From the NCBI GenBank assembly GCA_037962975.1, contig CM075669.1, forward strand, positions 86,844,001-86,908,000: DNA of 64,000 nt. Direction: 5' to 3'. This document shows, piece by piece, positions 35,521-47,167 of the stretch. The position numbers and the translations under genes are program-made. The stretch is from Clitoria ternatea. Lineage: Eukaryota > Streptophyta > Magnoliopsida > Fabales > Fabaceae. The notes below the pieces were generated by a model. The model was not told where the DNA came from and made no database searches. It worked only from the letters and a program-made list of their open reading frames with translations. Positions within the stretch are counted from its first letter, which is position 1. Each line of letters begins with the position of its first letter.

Positions 35521-38500
35521 TGTCGCGACCGGGATCGTGGCGGCGCGGCCGACCCTCAAAAATAAAACGAGTTAACACAAAACAGGGAGTCGCCACCAAC
35601 GTTTTTATCCATAGGAAAAACATTGGAAAAAAACTAAGTTCAGTAAAGCACTGGTTTTTTTTTTAAAAAATGAGATTCAAGTTCAGGAGTCGGTTACAAG
35701 TAGGGAAGGTGTTAGCACCCTACATCGCCTGTCAAAACAGTACCAAGATTGAAAATGCGCAACATAAATAGCCTTACAAAAAATGTTTTATTTCTTCCTT
35801 TTTATTATTATTTACAAAAATAAGGAAAAATCAACAAGACGTCACGTCTAAATTGATTCTCATGGAAGTGATAAAAATGGGACAATTAAAAAAAAGAAAT
35901 AAAGAAATAAATAAAAATGGAAAAAGAAAGAGGGGCCCGACAGAAATTAAGTCCTGCTTCTACGTATTCTCGGGTTATTGAGAAATCAGGGTCACGTAGT
36001 TCTTGGTGATGTTTTTTTAGGAAATGACTAAGGGATTAATGATGGATGATGTTTTTTGAAGAGAACTCATACAAGGTGAAGTTCTTCACATGTGTACTGG
36101 TTCTAAAGAGATTGTGTAGACGAGAGTACACCCGTACGACACTGATTTCTTAAAAGAAAAAAAAACAAAATAATAATAATAATAATAACAATAATTATTA
36201 CAATTTTTAGGCTAGTCCAAATAAAATGTATGAAGCACTCATTCTTGTTAATATTTATTATGAATCTTGGTGGGGGATTAATTCAATCAACAAAAATTAA
36301 TTATTAATTAAAAAGGAAACGGACCCTTCGAACAACAATTAATTTGACAGAGAAATAAATAATACAAGCATTGAAAATGAGGAACAGAATGGGACCGGTA
36401 TGGCAAGAGGGAGCTGGACGCCGGTATGACGAGAGAGAGAGAGATGAGTGCCAGCGCCGGTGTGACGAGAGAAAGAACTGGACACCGGTGTGACGAGAGA
36501 GAGCTGGACACCGGTGTGGCGTTGGAGCAGTTGTGGAATTATGGAGCTGGTATGTGGCTTGTTGAACGGACGGAGTAAGGGAAATAAAGGAAGAATTTTT
36601 ACTTAATTGAAAAGCTTCGGAGACAGCCTGATTGCTTAAACAGCCTAGAGACAGCCTGGCCACCAATGATTTATGGGGAACGGCGGCTAGTGGGAATTCT
36701 TTATCGCTTTCTTTCTTTGTCTGTTGCCAGCCGCCCCACAAGATTAACAAATCAACTTGGATGGTGCTTTGGGGAAACAGCCTGGATATTGACGATCATG
36801 GAGAACGGCGGCTAGTGGGAATTTTTATTATTTTCTCTTTTGTTTGTTGCCAGCCGCCCCCCTTAATTCAAGGATCCACTTGGATGGTGGGGTTCCAAAT
36901 CAGCATGGGTGAATGGTGGAAATATGGAACCGGCGTTCTTCTTATGACTCGGATTAGTGTCTCAGCCAGTATCCATCCTCACTGGGGATTAATCTGAGCG
37001 GAATAGATGCTCTTATATATAAAAGACCGAGTGAAAGCTTGAATTCATAGATCTGATCCGACCTTTGACACTCAGTGTGAAGGCTTGAATTCACAGATTA
37101 TTGACTCAGAAATTTCTTTCCGAGAAGTATTCATCAGGGCTTCTTTTCATTCAGAATTTATTCACTCGGAATTGCTTTGTTCGGAAATGTCACTGCTTAA
37201 AGCATTTATTCGGAACTGTTTCAATCGAAAGTGTTTTGCTCAGAAGTGTCACTGCTTGAAGCATTCATTCAGAATTGCTTCAATCGGAGGTGCTTTGCTC
37301 GGAACTTGTTACTGCTTGAAGCACTCAACCGGAATTGCTTCACTCGGAGGTGCTTTGCTCGGAACTGAACCATTCGGAGAAACCTTACTCGGATATATAT
37401 ATATTTTTGAGCGAAAAGTTTCAGTCAAAGCCTTTCTTCGCTCGGGAATAATTCTCTCAAAGTCGATCCACCTAGAAATATCTCATTCGGAAGTATGGAA
37501 CTCGGAAGTGAAAAGCGATCCTTTTGAAACCAAAGTGTTTCTTCACTCGGAAACACATCCCATAAAAATGACTCATTTGGAAATGACCCACTCGGGGACG
37601 CCTTACTCGGATCTATCTTTGCCTTACTCGGAAGTATGCCTTGAAAGAGGTTCCGCCCGAAACAGGCTCATTCCCGGTAGGACCTTTTCTTTGCTCGAAA
37701 ATATATCTCTCGGCAGCAACCACTCAGAAATGACTTCCTTGGTGACATCCCACTTGGAAATATAGACCTTGAAAGTTTCTGCCCGAAAGAGGCTATTCCC
37801 GGTCAGACCTTTTCCTTGCTCGAAAAGACATCTTCTCCAAAACGCACCACTCAGAAAGACCTGTTCTTTGCTTGAGAATACATATTCTCTGAAGCACACC
37901 ACTCGGAAAGACCTTTCCTTTGCTTGAGAATACATCTTCTCTGAAACATACCACTCGGAAAGACCTTTTCTTTGCTCAAAATGCCATCTTCTCTGAAACA
38001 CACCACTCGGAGACATCCTTGCCTGACAAGTGTTTATTCATAGTCGGGTTTTCTTTACCCAAACATAATTCCTTGAAACGGTCCACTCGGAGACACCCTT
38101 AGTTAACAAGTGTTCTTCCGAAGTTCAGTGTTTTTTCATTCAGAATCAACTCACCCGGGAATCTTCCATTAAGAAATAATTTTGCCCAGAAAAAGCACTT
38201 ATCCCAAATTAGACCCGCTTTTCATTCAGAGCAGCATCAATCGGGAGCCCTCCACCCGGAAACATCTTTGTCTAGAAAAAGGCACTTGTCCCCAAATCCA
38301 GTCCCTGCTTCAATCGGTAATCCTTCACTCGGACGTATATCTTTGGGCGGTATTTATTCAAAGTCAGTCCCTTTTTCACTCAGAGTGGCTGCAATCGGGA
38401 ATCTTCCACTCAGATTTATCTCCAAACGGGAAGTATTCCTTCAAGGTCAGCCATTTTTCACTTGGAGTGGCTTTGATCGAGAATCTTCCACTTGGATTTA

Positions 38501-39032
38501 CCTCCAACCGGGAAATATTCACTCAAAGTCAGCGATTTTTCATTTGGAGGCACCTCCCTCGGGAATCTTCCACTCGGATTTACCTCCGCCTGAGGGATAC
38601 TTACTCATAATCAGTCTCATTTCGCTCGGAATCTCTTCCCTTGGAATAGCCCACTCAGAAATCATCATTCGGACACATGGAACTTAAAAGAGTCTTTGCC
38701 CGAGAGGTATTTACTCATAGTCAGAGCCTTTTCTCCATTCAGAAATAACCCCCACACTTGAAGCCCACTCGGAAATGCCTTACTCAAAGACATATCACTC
38801 GGCAATGTCTCACTCGGAGACTCCCTACTCGGAAATGATCATTCCGAGTCACCTTACTCGGAAATGATCATTCCGAATCGGAATTCAGTTCTCTCAGAAT
38901 TCTTTTCACTTGGGAATATCACTCGGAGCCTAAGACAATCTTAGAGACAAACACAAACAGAAAGAAGGGGTTCCAAGTGACGAAATTCCCCATTCTTGGT
39001 AAAAATTGACCAGACCGAAATAGGTGTTCACA
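35521..39032 (-). repeat. Ogre 3' LTR (3512 bp)
   Basis: The + strand runs from TGTCGCGACC (35521) to AGGTGTTCACA (39032); on the minus strand it begins TGTGAACACC. Only pyrimidine-rich DNA complementary to the PPT lies to its right. It matches the right-hand LTR (from 62268) with sparse, mostly transition differences. It lacks about 45-50 bp near 36.61 kb that include a TATA box in the other LTR. From 37.1 to 38.93 kb it is made of irregular repeats of a short motif (see separate entry). ORFs up to 226 codons there are by-products of that repeat. Confidence 0.9.
37120..38930 (-). repeat. Degenerate TTCCGAGTGA repeat in the Ogre LTR
   Basis: On the + strand (N)CACTCGGAA and variants (ATTCGGAA, CACTCAGAA, CTTGGAA) recur dozens of times at irregular spacing of 15-60 bp; on the element's sense strand this is TTCCGAGTGA. 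It lies mainly upstream of the inferred promoter. The same motif, in sense, fills the LTR of the nested chromovirus. Confidence 0.75.
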
Positions 39033-39050
39033 GATGCCCCTCTTTACTTC
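39033..39050 (-). other. Ogre polypurine tract
   Basis: On the minus strand AAGTAAAGAGGGGCATC directly precedes the TGTGAACACC start of the 3' LTR. Confidence 0.75.
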
Positions 39051-39479
39051 TTTTTTGCAAGAAAAACATGAAGTCTCTTCTTGTTTTTGAAGTGGAAAGG
39101 AAGTAAAGACGTGAACACTATTGTCAAAGTCATGCAGACTCCGATAACCAAGAGAGTCCGTATTGTTCCATTGAAGAAAACCAATAGTGGTGCCAATTTC
39201 TGTGACTTGAAGAATGAAGTAAGGCGTCTACTTTGATGGCTTTGGCGATCTGATAAGGGGGAAACCTAGGAATTGACACTTGAAGCTCTTGCTTTCTCTC
39301 TTTTTTCTCTGTTCTTCTTTCTCTCTTTTTTTTTCTTTTTTTCTTCTTTTTTTGTTTTTTTATTTTTTTTGTTTTTTTAGTTCTAAATCTGGAAAAAGAA
39401 GTGGGGCGGTGCTCCTTTGAATGACATAAAGCTGAAAGATTGTCTTTTAGTTAACAAGAGGTGAGAGGATTGGGTGTCG
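39051..39479 (-). other. Ogre 3' UTR, including a T-rich tract
   Basis: Non-coding sequence between the PPT and the minisatellite. From 39298 to 39380 the + strand is a long T/C run (poly-purine on the element sense strand). No ORF is supported. Confidence 0.6.
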
Positions 39480-39780
39480 ATTCTCAATTAATCGGAGATG
39501 AAGGGTGCCACGTTCAGCGACCGGAAGGTAAAAGGGGTGCCATTTGTTCAGCGACAGGAAGATAAAGGGGTGCCAATTGTTCGGTGACAGGAAGGCAAAC
39601 GGCGAGGATGTTGCCTCCCGGTTGACTGAAAGGTAAAGGGTGCCATTTGTTCGGCGACAGGAAGGTAAAAGGGGTGCCATTTGTTTGACGACAGGAAGGT
39701 AAATGGGTGCCAGTTGTTCGGCGACAAGAAGGAAGGTAAAGGTGACGGTGTTGCCTCCTGGTTGACTGAAAGGTAAAGGG
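39480..39780 (-). repeat. 69-bp minisatellite in the Ogre 3' UTR, left part
   Basis: A 32-bp subunit (GGTAAAGGGTGCCATTTGTT then CGGCGACAGGAA) alternates with a 37-bp subunit (GGTAAAGGTGAGGGTGTTGC then CTCCCGGTTGACTGAAA). The 69-bp unit is divisible by three, so reading frames stay open in several frames. The chromovirus split this array at AAGGG. Confidence 0.9.
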
Positions 39781-41469
39781 TGTAACATCCCAATTTAAAA
39801 ATTAATTACCGAATACTAAAAATAATTGCACAAGCATGAATTACTTATTAATTAATTTTAACTTAAGAAATTAATGGCTGATTGATTGTGATTTATGTGT
39901 GTGACACGTGAAGAGCTGCTGCTTCACGTTCTCCCATCCCACTCCCTCATTTCTTTGGGTGTACATATGTCAAAAAGCCCACTGCTGTCCATTCACTCTA
40001 ATTCCTCAAGACTTCCTCTTCCTCTACTTCTCTTCTTCTTCGTTCTTCTTCTCCTCTGTTCTCTGTTCCGTAAACTCGCGACAGCGGTGTTACAGAGGAC
40101 TCAGAGTTCCCTCGGTTGGTGAAGGACAATCATCAAAGTGGAAGAAGAACAGCTTCCTGTTCCTAAGCTGATTAAAGGGTGCGACTGTGTTTGAGGAGGA
40201 CTGAACGAGTGAGAGTGGTGGACGAAGTAAACAGGACAGCGGACCAACGCCAAAACAGAGGAACTTCTTGGAATCTCCTTAGTCGGTAGGGGGTATCTTA
40301 TATCTTAAATGCATGGGTTATCGATGGGTTCTGGGTGTTAATGACTTGTTGATTCTGTGTTTTGCTTCGTGTGTTTTGATTGCCTAAAGGATATGTGATG
40401 CCAGATGCACGACGACTAGGAATTGAGTATTGCATGTCTAGTTCCATCCATGAAATGCATGTTAATAATCTTGAGAGTATTGAATGATTGCATGAAGAGA
40501 ATATGCTAAAGTATTGTTGATGATTACCGTATGATTTATGTGACATGCAGGTTACTATAAACCTAAATGCTGACTTCATATAAGGAAAGATTAACTTATT
40601 GAGTTATGATAATGTCTAATATCGATTGCATGTGATGCATGTATTGTCGAGTGAAAGGTTGTGTGTGTGAAATCTGTGTTGTATGATCATTCCGCACGTG
40701 GTGCATGTGATGTATTGAATGCTGAGAGCATGTAGTGTGGGACACTACCATTGAATCGGTTATTAAAAGCATGGGATGCTGTTAAGACCTTGAGTGAGAC
40801 TCAAGGCAAGCCGACTGAGTGGGACTCAGGGCTGCCTGTAACACCGCCGTTGACGCTGAGAGTGTTGGTGTTACAAGTGAGGGTAAACGGTTTGGTACCA
40901 GTAAAACGGCCGAGTCAGTTGGGAGCTGAATAAAAGGCTGGGAGCCTACGTTGCAACGATAAAAACTGATAACACGTGAAGCGGATCCAAGTGAATGAAT
41001 CTGTGTACATGTACAACTGATGCCGATTGAGACCTGATTGTATGTGTATGTGTTAATGTTATTGAGAATGATATGTGCATATAGCCGAGAGATAACTGGG
41101 TAGATTCTGATCGGAAGATGTCTTATGTGTGTTCGATTAATTGGCACTGTGTATGTTGTTGATTGTTGCTATGTATATATGTATATTGTTGTATGATTGA
41201 GGAATAATCCGAGTCAATATCTATCATTTAATATTTAAGATACTCACCCCTACTGTGGCTATATTTCAGTGAACATTACACGAGATGGTGAATGATGGAG
41301 GAGCTGCAAACCGTGTGAAGTGCTTATGTACTATGGGAATGTATATGTATATGTATATACTGTATATAAGGTTTTGTCATAGCCTTGGCCGGCTCTTATT
41401 TTGGTCCTTTATCTAACTATATCAGAACTAAACTCTCTCGGGTTGAGAGTATGACAATGTGCATGTAAA

Positions 41470-41470
<1 letters not shown>

Positions 41471-41512
<42 letters not shown>
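41471..41512. repeat. (AT)n microsatellite in the 5' LTR
   Basis: About 20 AT dinucleotides; the homologous site in the 3' LTR (48805-48822) has fewer. Confidence 0.9.
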
Positions 41513-41639
41513 TACTGTATGTTCATCCTATGCTGTGTGTGAATGTTCGGGTGGTGTACGTTACACTTACTAAGTATGTGAGCCCGCATGATTCTGAGTA
41601 AATAAGAGTTAAGTTAATCCTGTATAAGGCGTGATGAGT

Positions 41640-42310
41640 GACTTTCTTCCGAGTGAGGAGAGGTTGGGCCAACCCCGAGTGGTATACGCCCATTAAAATC
41701 ATTTTCTTGATATGTCAGTCAATATGACATAGAGCGAGGGATTCCTTAGATACAATCTTCCGATTGAAAGGTATTTTGATGATTCTGAGTGGAAGTCAAC
41801 CGAGTGAATGTTTCCCTGATTGTTGAATTGGCAATACATCTCCGAGTAAGCCTGTAGTAGTAAACTTACTAGAGAAAGAGTAAGATTTAGATGATAAGGA
41901 GTAGATTTCAGTCTACCAAGGTCCTTCACATGTAGAGGAATTTATATGTATTCCAAGTGGCGGGAAATTAGAGTATTTCTGAGTGAGTGAAGTTATACGA
42001 TTCCTTAAATGAGATCTGACTTAGTGAGGGAGCTTTAGTGTGATGTAGACTACATTCCCGAGTGATGGGTGTGGGAAACACTTCCGAGTGATATCTGACC
42101 GAGAGGAGTACTCCGGGTGAGGAAGGAGGTAAAAATCCCGAGTGAAGGGATTGTGGGAGTCAACTTCCGAGTGAGTCATAGTTGTGACCCCCCCTAAGAA
42201 TAAAATAGGGTGTGAGTGAGAGAACGCACGAGTGAATCATGAGCATAAGACTTTTCCGAGTGAACCTAGACTCTGATTCCGAGTGAAGGAAAACCCGAGT
42301 GGAGTTACTC
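41640..42310 (+). repeat. Degenerate TTCCGAGTGA repeat in the chromovirus LTR
   Basis: At least 15 copies of (T)YCCGAGTGA or close variants occur, for example near 41649, 41803, 42056, 42083, 42135, 42164, 42256, 42276 and 42294. The 3' LTR has the same set at 48.96-49.61 kb. The motif is the same, in sense, as the one in the Ogre LTR. Confidence 0.8.
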
Positions 42311-42480
42311 ACCTCAGCGACTAAGTTTTCGCTCCAGCGAGTGCGAGTAGAAAGAAAGGTCTCTAATTAGTTTCGCTTACGCGAATGGATGCTTCGCCCA
42401 AGCGAGACGGGTGGTCTCGCTCAAGCGGATTTGGCTCTCGCTTGAGCGAGTGAGCGCTGTTGGGTTCGCTTAAGCTTTGT
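42310..42480 (+). repeat. Cluster of GCTTGAGCGAG / CGCTCAAGCG palindromes
   Basis: Within 170 bp there are several imperfect copies in both orientations (CGCTTACGCGAA, CGCCCAAGCGAGAC, TCGCTCAAGCGG, CTCGCTTGAGCGAG). They lie about 170 bp before the LTR end and are repeated in the 3' LTR at 49.64-49.79 kb. Confidence 0.75.
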
Positions 42481-42649
42481 GTCTTCCGTTGTTTGTCGTG
42501 TGATTGGTTTTACTTTCCTTTTCCTTTCTTGTCCTGATTCTACTCTCCTTAACCCTCAATTGCTTATTTTGCCCTTGAACACCCTTTGATCTTTGGAAAA
42601 ATTTTCCCTGGTCTCGGTTATTCTCAAATTAAACCGGGTTGTTTCATTT

Positions 42650-42662
42650 TGGTATCAGAGCG
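42650..42662 (+). other. Chromovirus primer-binding site (initiator tRNA-Met)
   Basis: TGGTATCAGAGCG lies three bases after the 5' LTR end (42646). This is the standard plant initiator-Met primer motif. Confidence 0.92.
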
Positions 42663-42974
42663 GACTTAAAAGGTCCAAGGCCAAGGTATGCTTACTCCCA
42701 GTGAGCGGTGATGTACATTGTGACCAGTCGTCATAAATTGTTTGTAATATCTGAGGACATTGATGCCTAATTAAGTATCATTGTGTGGCCATGTGTTTAT
42801 GAGATGTTGTTCTGAGGGTAGAGGATCATTCCTATCCTGGTCCGATTAATTATATGATGTTTAAGAATTGTATGATAATGTGTTGTAGTTGTTGAATGTT
42901 GGGCTGAAATCCGATCGGTAGTGAGCAATTCTGTAAACTTATCCTTGAAAGGGGTGTTGATTTCAGGATAAGTC
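42663..42974 (+). other. Chromovirus untranslated leader
   Basis: 312 bp between the PBS and the gag ATG, with no ORF. Confidence 0.7.
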
Positions 42975-43646
42975 ATGGCGAATCGTCATAGCATGGAAGC
43001 CATAGCCATGGTATTCCAACGTTTCGCTGATGTATTCGAGAGGCAGAGCCAGCCTCGAACTGAAGATGGCCAAGTACTGGATCGCTTCCTGAAGAGGAAG
43101 CCGAGTGAGTTTCAAGGGGGATTTAATCCCGATGCAGCTTACAAGTGGATTCAAGATTTGGAGAGAGTTTTGGGGGGCCTTCACTGTACTGAGGCCTAGA
43201 AAGTCGAGTGCGCAATGTACATGTTGCGGGATGAAGCAGAAAATTGGTGGAAGATCACCGAAAATCGATTGATTGATGCGGGCATCCAACTGGTCTGGGA
43301 GAATTTTAGGACGTGCTTCCTGGAGAAATATTTCCCCGACACAGTAAGGAGTCGGAAGGAACTAGAATTTATGGAACTGAAGCAGGGTTCCATGTCTGTA
43401 GAGGAATATGCTGCCAGTTATGAAGAGTTGTGTTTGTTTTATCCGCCCTTCCAACAACCTGGAACCAAGAGTTCCAAATGCATTAAATTCGAGAGCGGAC
43501 TGAGGTCGGACATCAAAAGAGCGTTTAGGCACCAGGAAATTAGAAGCTTTCCTGTATTGGTGAATAAATGCAGAATTTTTGAGGAAGATGACAAGGCCCA
43601 CTCGGGCCAGAGCAGCAAGGCAGACCCTTCCTTGAAGCCCCAGTAA
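42975..43646 (+). pseudogene. Chromovirus gag, interrupted and lacking its zinc knuckle
   Basis: It starts MANRHSMEAIAMVFQRFADV at 42975. It has the capsid-like retrotransposon gag core: FLKRKPSEFQGGFNPDAAYK, W...LERV, then after a stop at 43197-43199 (in the codon following TEA) the segment YMLRDEAENWWKITENRL, FLEKYFPDTVRSRKELEF and LKQGSMSVEEYAASYEEL. The stop is a TAG where the family normally has Trp. A further stop falls at 43644-43646. The following Arg/Gln/Gly-rich text runs almost directly into the protease leader (YTINAEEAAQANDL), so the CCHC zinc knuckle that belongs between them appears deleted. Without it genomic RNA packaging would fail. The ATG is the first in frame after the leader. 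Confidence 0.85.
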
Positions 43647-43739
43647 TCTCGCTTCAAGAGACCAAATAACGCTGGTAGAAGCCAACCCTTCTCCAGGTTT
43701 AGGGGTCAGAGTCAGCAAGGAGGATGACCAGTTCATAGT

Positions 43740-46700
43740 ATGGGAGAGTTTACACCATCAACGCCGAGGAAGCTGCACAAGCGAATGACTTGGTGCAAAG
43801 TAAGTGCTCGCTCGGTAGATATACACTTAATGTAGTTTTTGATTCTGGAGCTACCCACTCCTTTATAGCTGACGATTGTGTGAGACATTTAAAATTGCCG
43901 ACTGTGTATATGAATCGGACTCTGGAGGTAGCCAATCCGACCGACGCTAAAGTGTTGACATCAATGATGTGTAAAGATGTAACCTTTACGTTGGGTGATC
44001 GGAGTTTCACCTTCGATTTAGTATGTGTGCCTCTGAAAGACCTTGACATTGTACTGGGCATGGATTGGCTTTCAGCCAACAAGGTATTGGTGGACTGTCG
44101 AAATCGAAGAGTAATTTTTCTGAGGCAGATCAATGATGACTACGCGGTACAAGGTATAGCTCAGTTATTTATGATGCTTTGTTTAACTGAGGAAGAGAGT
44201 AGAGCCCGAGTGAATGATATTCCGACTGTTTGTGAGTTCCCCGAGGTGTTTCCGGAGGATGTTCCGGGTGTCCCTCCAAATAGAGAAGTTGAATTCTCTA
44301 TAGACTTAATTCCTGGAGCCGAGCCGGTCTCTAGTGCACCTTATAGGATGTCCCCAACAGAATTGGATAAGTTGAAAAAGCAAGTGGATGAGTTACTCGG
44401 AAAACAGTTCATTCTACCGAGTGTATCACCATGGGGCGCACCGGTGTTACTTGTTAAAAAGAAGGATGGCAACATGAGATTATGTATAGACTACCGACAG
44501 CTTAACAAGCTTATGATTAAGAACCGGTAGCCGTTGCCCAGGATTGACGACTTAATCGACTAACTGCGTGGTGCTTCAGTCTTCTCGAAAATCGATTTAC
44601 GATTGGGATACCACCAGATCCGGGTGAAAGACTTGGATATCCCCAAGACTGCCTTCAGGACTCGGTACGACCACTACGAGTATGTAGTAATGCCGTTTGG
44701 TGTGACAAATGCCCCTGCTGTATTCATGAATTACATGAACAACATCTTCCATCCATATTTAGACCGATTCGTAGTCATTTTTATTGACGATATCTTGGTC
44801 TGTTCCAAGACCCCTGAGGAGCATGAGGAATACCTCCGTTCGGTACTTCAAATATTGAAGGAGAAACAGTTGTTTACAAAACTTTCAAAGTGTGATTTCT
44901 GGATGGATAAGATCCACTTTCTTGGGCATGTAATTTCCATGGAAGGTGTCTCGGTAGATCCTTCAAAGGTGGCAGCTGTAATGGCGTGGGAGAGACCCAA
45001 GTCAGTCTCGGAGATAAGAAGCTTCATGGGTTTAGCTGGCTATTATAGAAGGTTTATTAAAGGTTTTTCTAAGCTTGCGTTGCCACTGACCAAGTTGACT
45101 CGGAGAAACGTCTCTTTCGTGTGGAGTTCCAAGTGTGAGAGCAGTTTCCGAGAGTTAAAGACTAAGTTGACGACCGCCCCAGTGTTGGCATTGCCAAATT
45201 TGCAAGAGAGCTTCGTGGTCTACTGTGATGCGTCGGGACTCGGCCTGGGGTGCATGCTAATGCAGAAGGACCGAGTGATAGCTTATGCCTCTCGGAAATT
45301 GAGGCCGCATGAGCAGCATTATCCGACCCATGACTTGGAACTAGTAGTTGTGGTCTTCACATTAAAGATATGGAGGCATTACTGGTACGGTTCCAAATTC
45401 GAGGTGTACAGCGACCACAAGAGCCTCAAATATTTATTCGACCAGAAAGAACTGAACATGAGGCAGAGGAGATGGATGGAGTTTTTAAAGGATTACAACT
45501 TCGAGCTGAAGTATCATCCGGGTAAGGCGAACGTTGTAGCCAACGCATTGAGTCAGAAATCCCTCTATGTGGCAGTGAGGATGGTGAAGGAGGTGGAGTT
45601 ATTGGAGCAATTCCGAGACATGAATTTACATGTTGACGTCCCTTCATCTCGGAAGATAACGCTCGGTACGTTGAAGATTGCCAATGAGTTCCTGAAACTG
45701 GTATTTGAGTAGCAGAGGTCAGATCCCTACTTGGCTGAGATGAAGGAGACTCAGGCCAAGGGTAAGGACTTGTCTTTGACCGAGGGATTGGATGGAATTT
45801 TCCGAGTGAAGAATAGGATATATGTGCCGGGTGAAGGAGAATTAAGAAGGATGGTGCTTGATGAAGCCCACAAGAGCCTGCTAAGTATTCACCCGGGCAC
45901 TACGAAGATGTACCACAATCTAAAACTGCAATTCTGGTGGCCCGGATTAAAGAGAAATGTAGCGGAATATGTGGCTCGGTGTGTTACTTGTCAGAAGTCG
46001 AAGGTCGAACACCAGAAACCATATGGTGCATTGCAACCCCTTGAAATCCCCGTATAGAAATGGGACTCGATTGCCATGGACTTTGTAATGGGATTGCCTA
46101 AAACCCGAGCGGGTTATGATGCCATTTGGGTCATTGTTGATCGGTTGACGAAAAGTGCACACTTCCTGCATGTGAACATGAGGTACCCGTTACAAAAGTT
46201 AGCCCAGATCTATATCCGAGAAATTGTCCGACTGCATGGTGTGCCGACTTCTATCATGTCAGATAGGGATCCTAGATTCACGTCCCAGTTTTGGACCAGC
46301 CTGCACAAAGAATTAGGCACGAAGCTTTGGCTAAGTTCCGCCTACCATCCCCAGTCGGATGGACAATCCGAGCGAACAATACAAAGTTTGGAGGACTTAC
46401 TGAGGGCGTGTGTGTTGGAGCATGGTGGTTGTTGGGAGCAGTACCTTCCCCTGATCGAATTTACATACAATAATAGCCACCACAACAGTATTGGTATAGC
46501 ACCCTACGAAGCACTGTATGGTCGAAAATGCCGAACCCCACTCTGTTGGTTGAAAACTGGTGAAAGTTTATTGTTGGGGCCGGAAATTGTGAAAGAGACT
46601 TCAGAACAGATCCAAGTAATTAGGGAAAAGATGAAGGCGTCTCAGGACAGGCAAAAAAGCTATCATGATAAACGGACTAAGCCACTTGAGTTTTCGGTCG

Positions 46701-47115
46701 GTGATAGGGTGTTCCTAAAGATTTCACCGAGTAAAGGAGTCGGACGAGCCTTGAAGAGTAAGAAGTTGAACCCCTGATACATTGGACCCTATGAAGTATT
46801 GGAGTAGGTCGATTCTGTGGCATACCGGATAGCATTACCGACTCACCTATCCCGATTGCATAACGTGTTTCATGTGTCTCAACTAAAGAAGTATCTACCC
46901 GATTCCACTCACGAAATGCCGGATGACGAAGTGGAGATCAAAGAGGATTTGACCACCGTGGCTATACCGACTAGAATCATGGACCGGTCGGTAAAACGTT
47001 TGAGGAGCAAGGATGTACAACTGGTCAAAGTAGCGTGGCAGCAAAACGGGTGTACTTCTTATACCTGGGAACGGAGGATGCCATGAGGCAGCAGTACCCC
47101 AAGTTGTTTATTTAA
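43740..47115 (+). pseudogene. Chromovirus pol: protease, RT, RNase H, integrase, chromodomain
   Basis: The protease has the active site FDSGATHSF at 43841. RT (about 44.27-45.0 kb) has MGYHQIRV, MPFGVTNAPAVF and the catalytic FIDDIL near 44785. RNase H has CDASGLGLG, the Glu in THDLELVVVV and YSDHKSL; the final catalytic Asp is replaced (NVVANALSQ where NVVADALSR is usual). Integrase (45.73-46.78 kb) has an HHCC finger (HPGTTKMYH...CVTCQ) and the DDE residues in MDFVMGLP, SDRDPRFTS and SERTIQSLED. A chromodomain-like end follows (46.95-47.08 kb). Stops occur at 44528 (TAG), 44564 (TAA), 45710 (TAG), 46055 (TAG), 46776 (TGA) and 46805 (TAG). A one-base deletion near 47078 shifts the last few codons. 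The normal end is TAA at 47113-47115. Confidence 0.9.
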
Positions 47116-47153
47116 GGTAAGTTACCGATTGAATTTCGAGGACGAAATTCTTT

Positions 47154-47166
47154 GAGAGGGGGAGAA
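47154..47166 (+). other. Chromovirus polypurine tract
   Basis: GAGAGGGGGAGAA directly precedes the 3' LTR start at 47168. Confidence 0.88.
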
Positions 47167-47167
47167 T

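Larger units (their letters stand above)
39781..42646 (+). repeat. Chromovirus 5' LTR (2866 bp)
   Basis: It runs TGTAACATCCC to GGGTTGTTTCA. Relative to the 3' LTR it lacks about 17 bp near 39812 (GAGATTAAGCCACTAAA region) and has about 65 bp that the 3' LTR lost near 48380. It contains an (AT)n run at 41471-41512, a field of TTCCGAGTGA motifs at 41.64-42.31 kb, and a cluster of GCTCAAGCGAG palindromes at 42.31-42.48 kb. ORFs of 60-121 codons inside are not supported as genes. Confidence 0.93.

Noticed and set aside
36304..36997. ORFs of 148 and 121 codons in the Ogre LTR
   Set aside because: Similar chance ORFs occur at the same place in the other LTR (63050-63826), which is non-coding promoter/leader sequence.
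37085..37765. 226-codon ORF in the left Ogre LTR (and 130-142 codon neighbours)
   Set aside because: Composed of the CACTCGGAA repeat. It lies in LTR DNA and has no known domain.
39480..39780. CRISPR-like spaced repeats
   Set aside because: The units are contiguous, variable minisatellite copies in a plant retroelement, with no spacers or cas genes.
42963..44133. Minus-strand ORFs of 65-127 codons
   Set aside because: Antisense shadows of chromovirus gag and protease.
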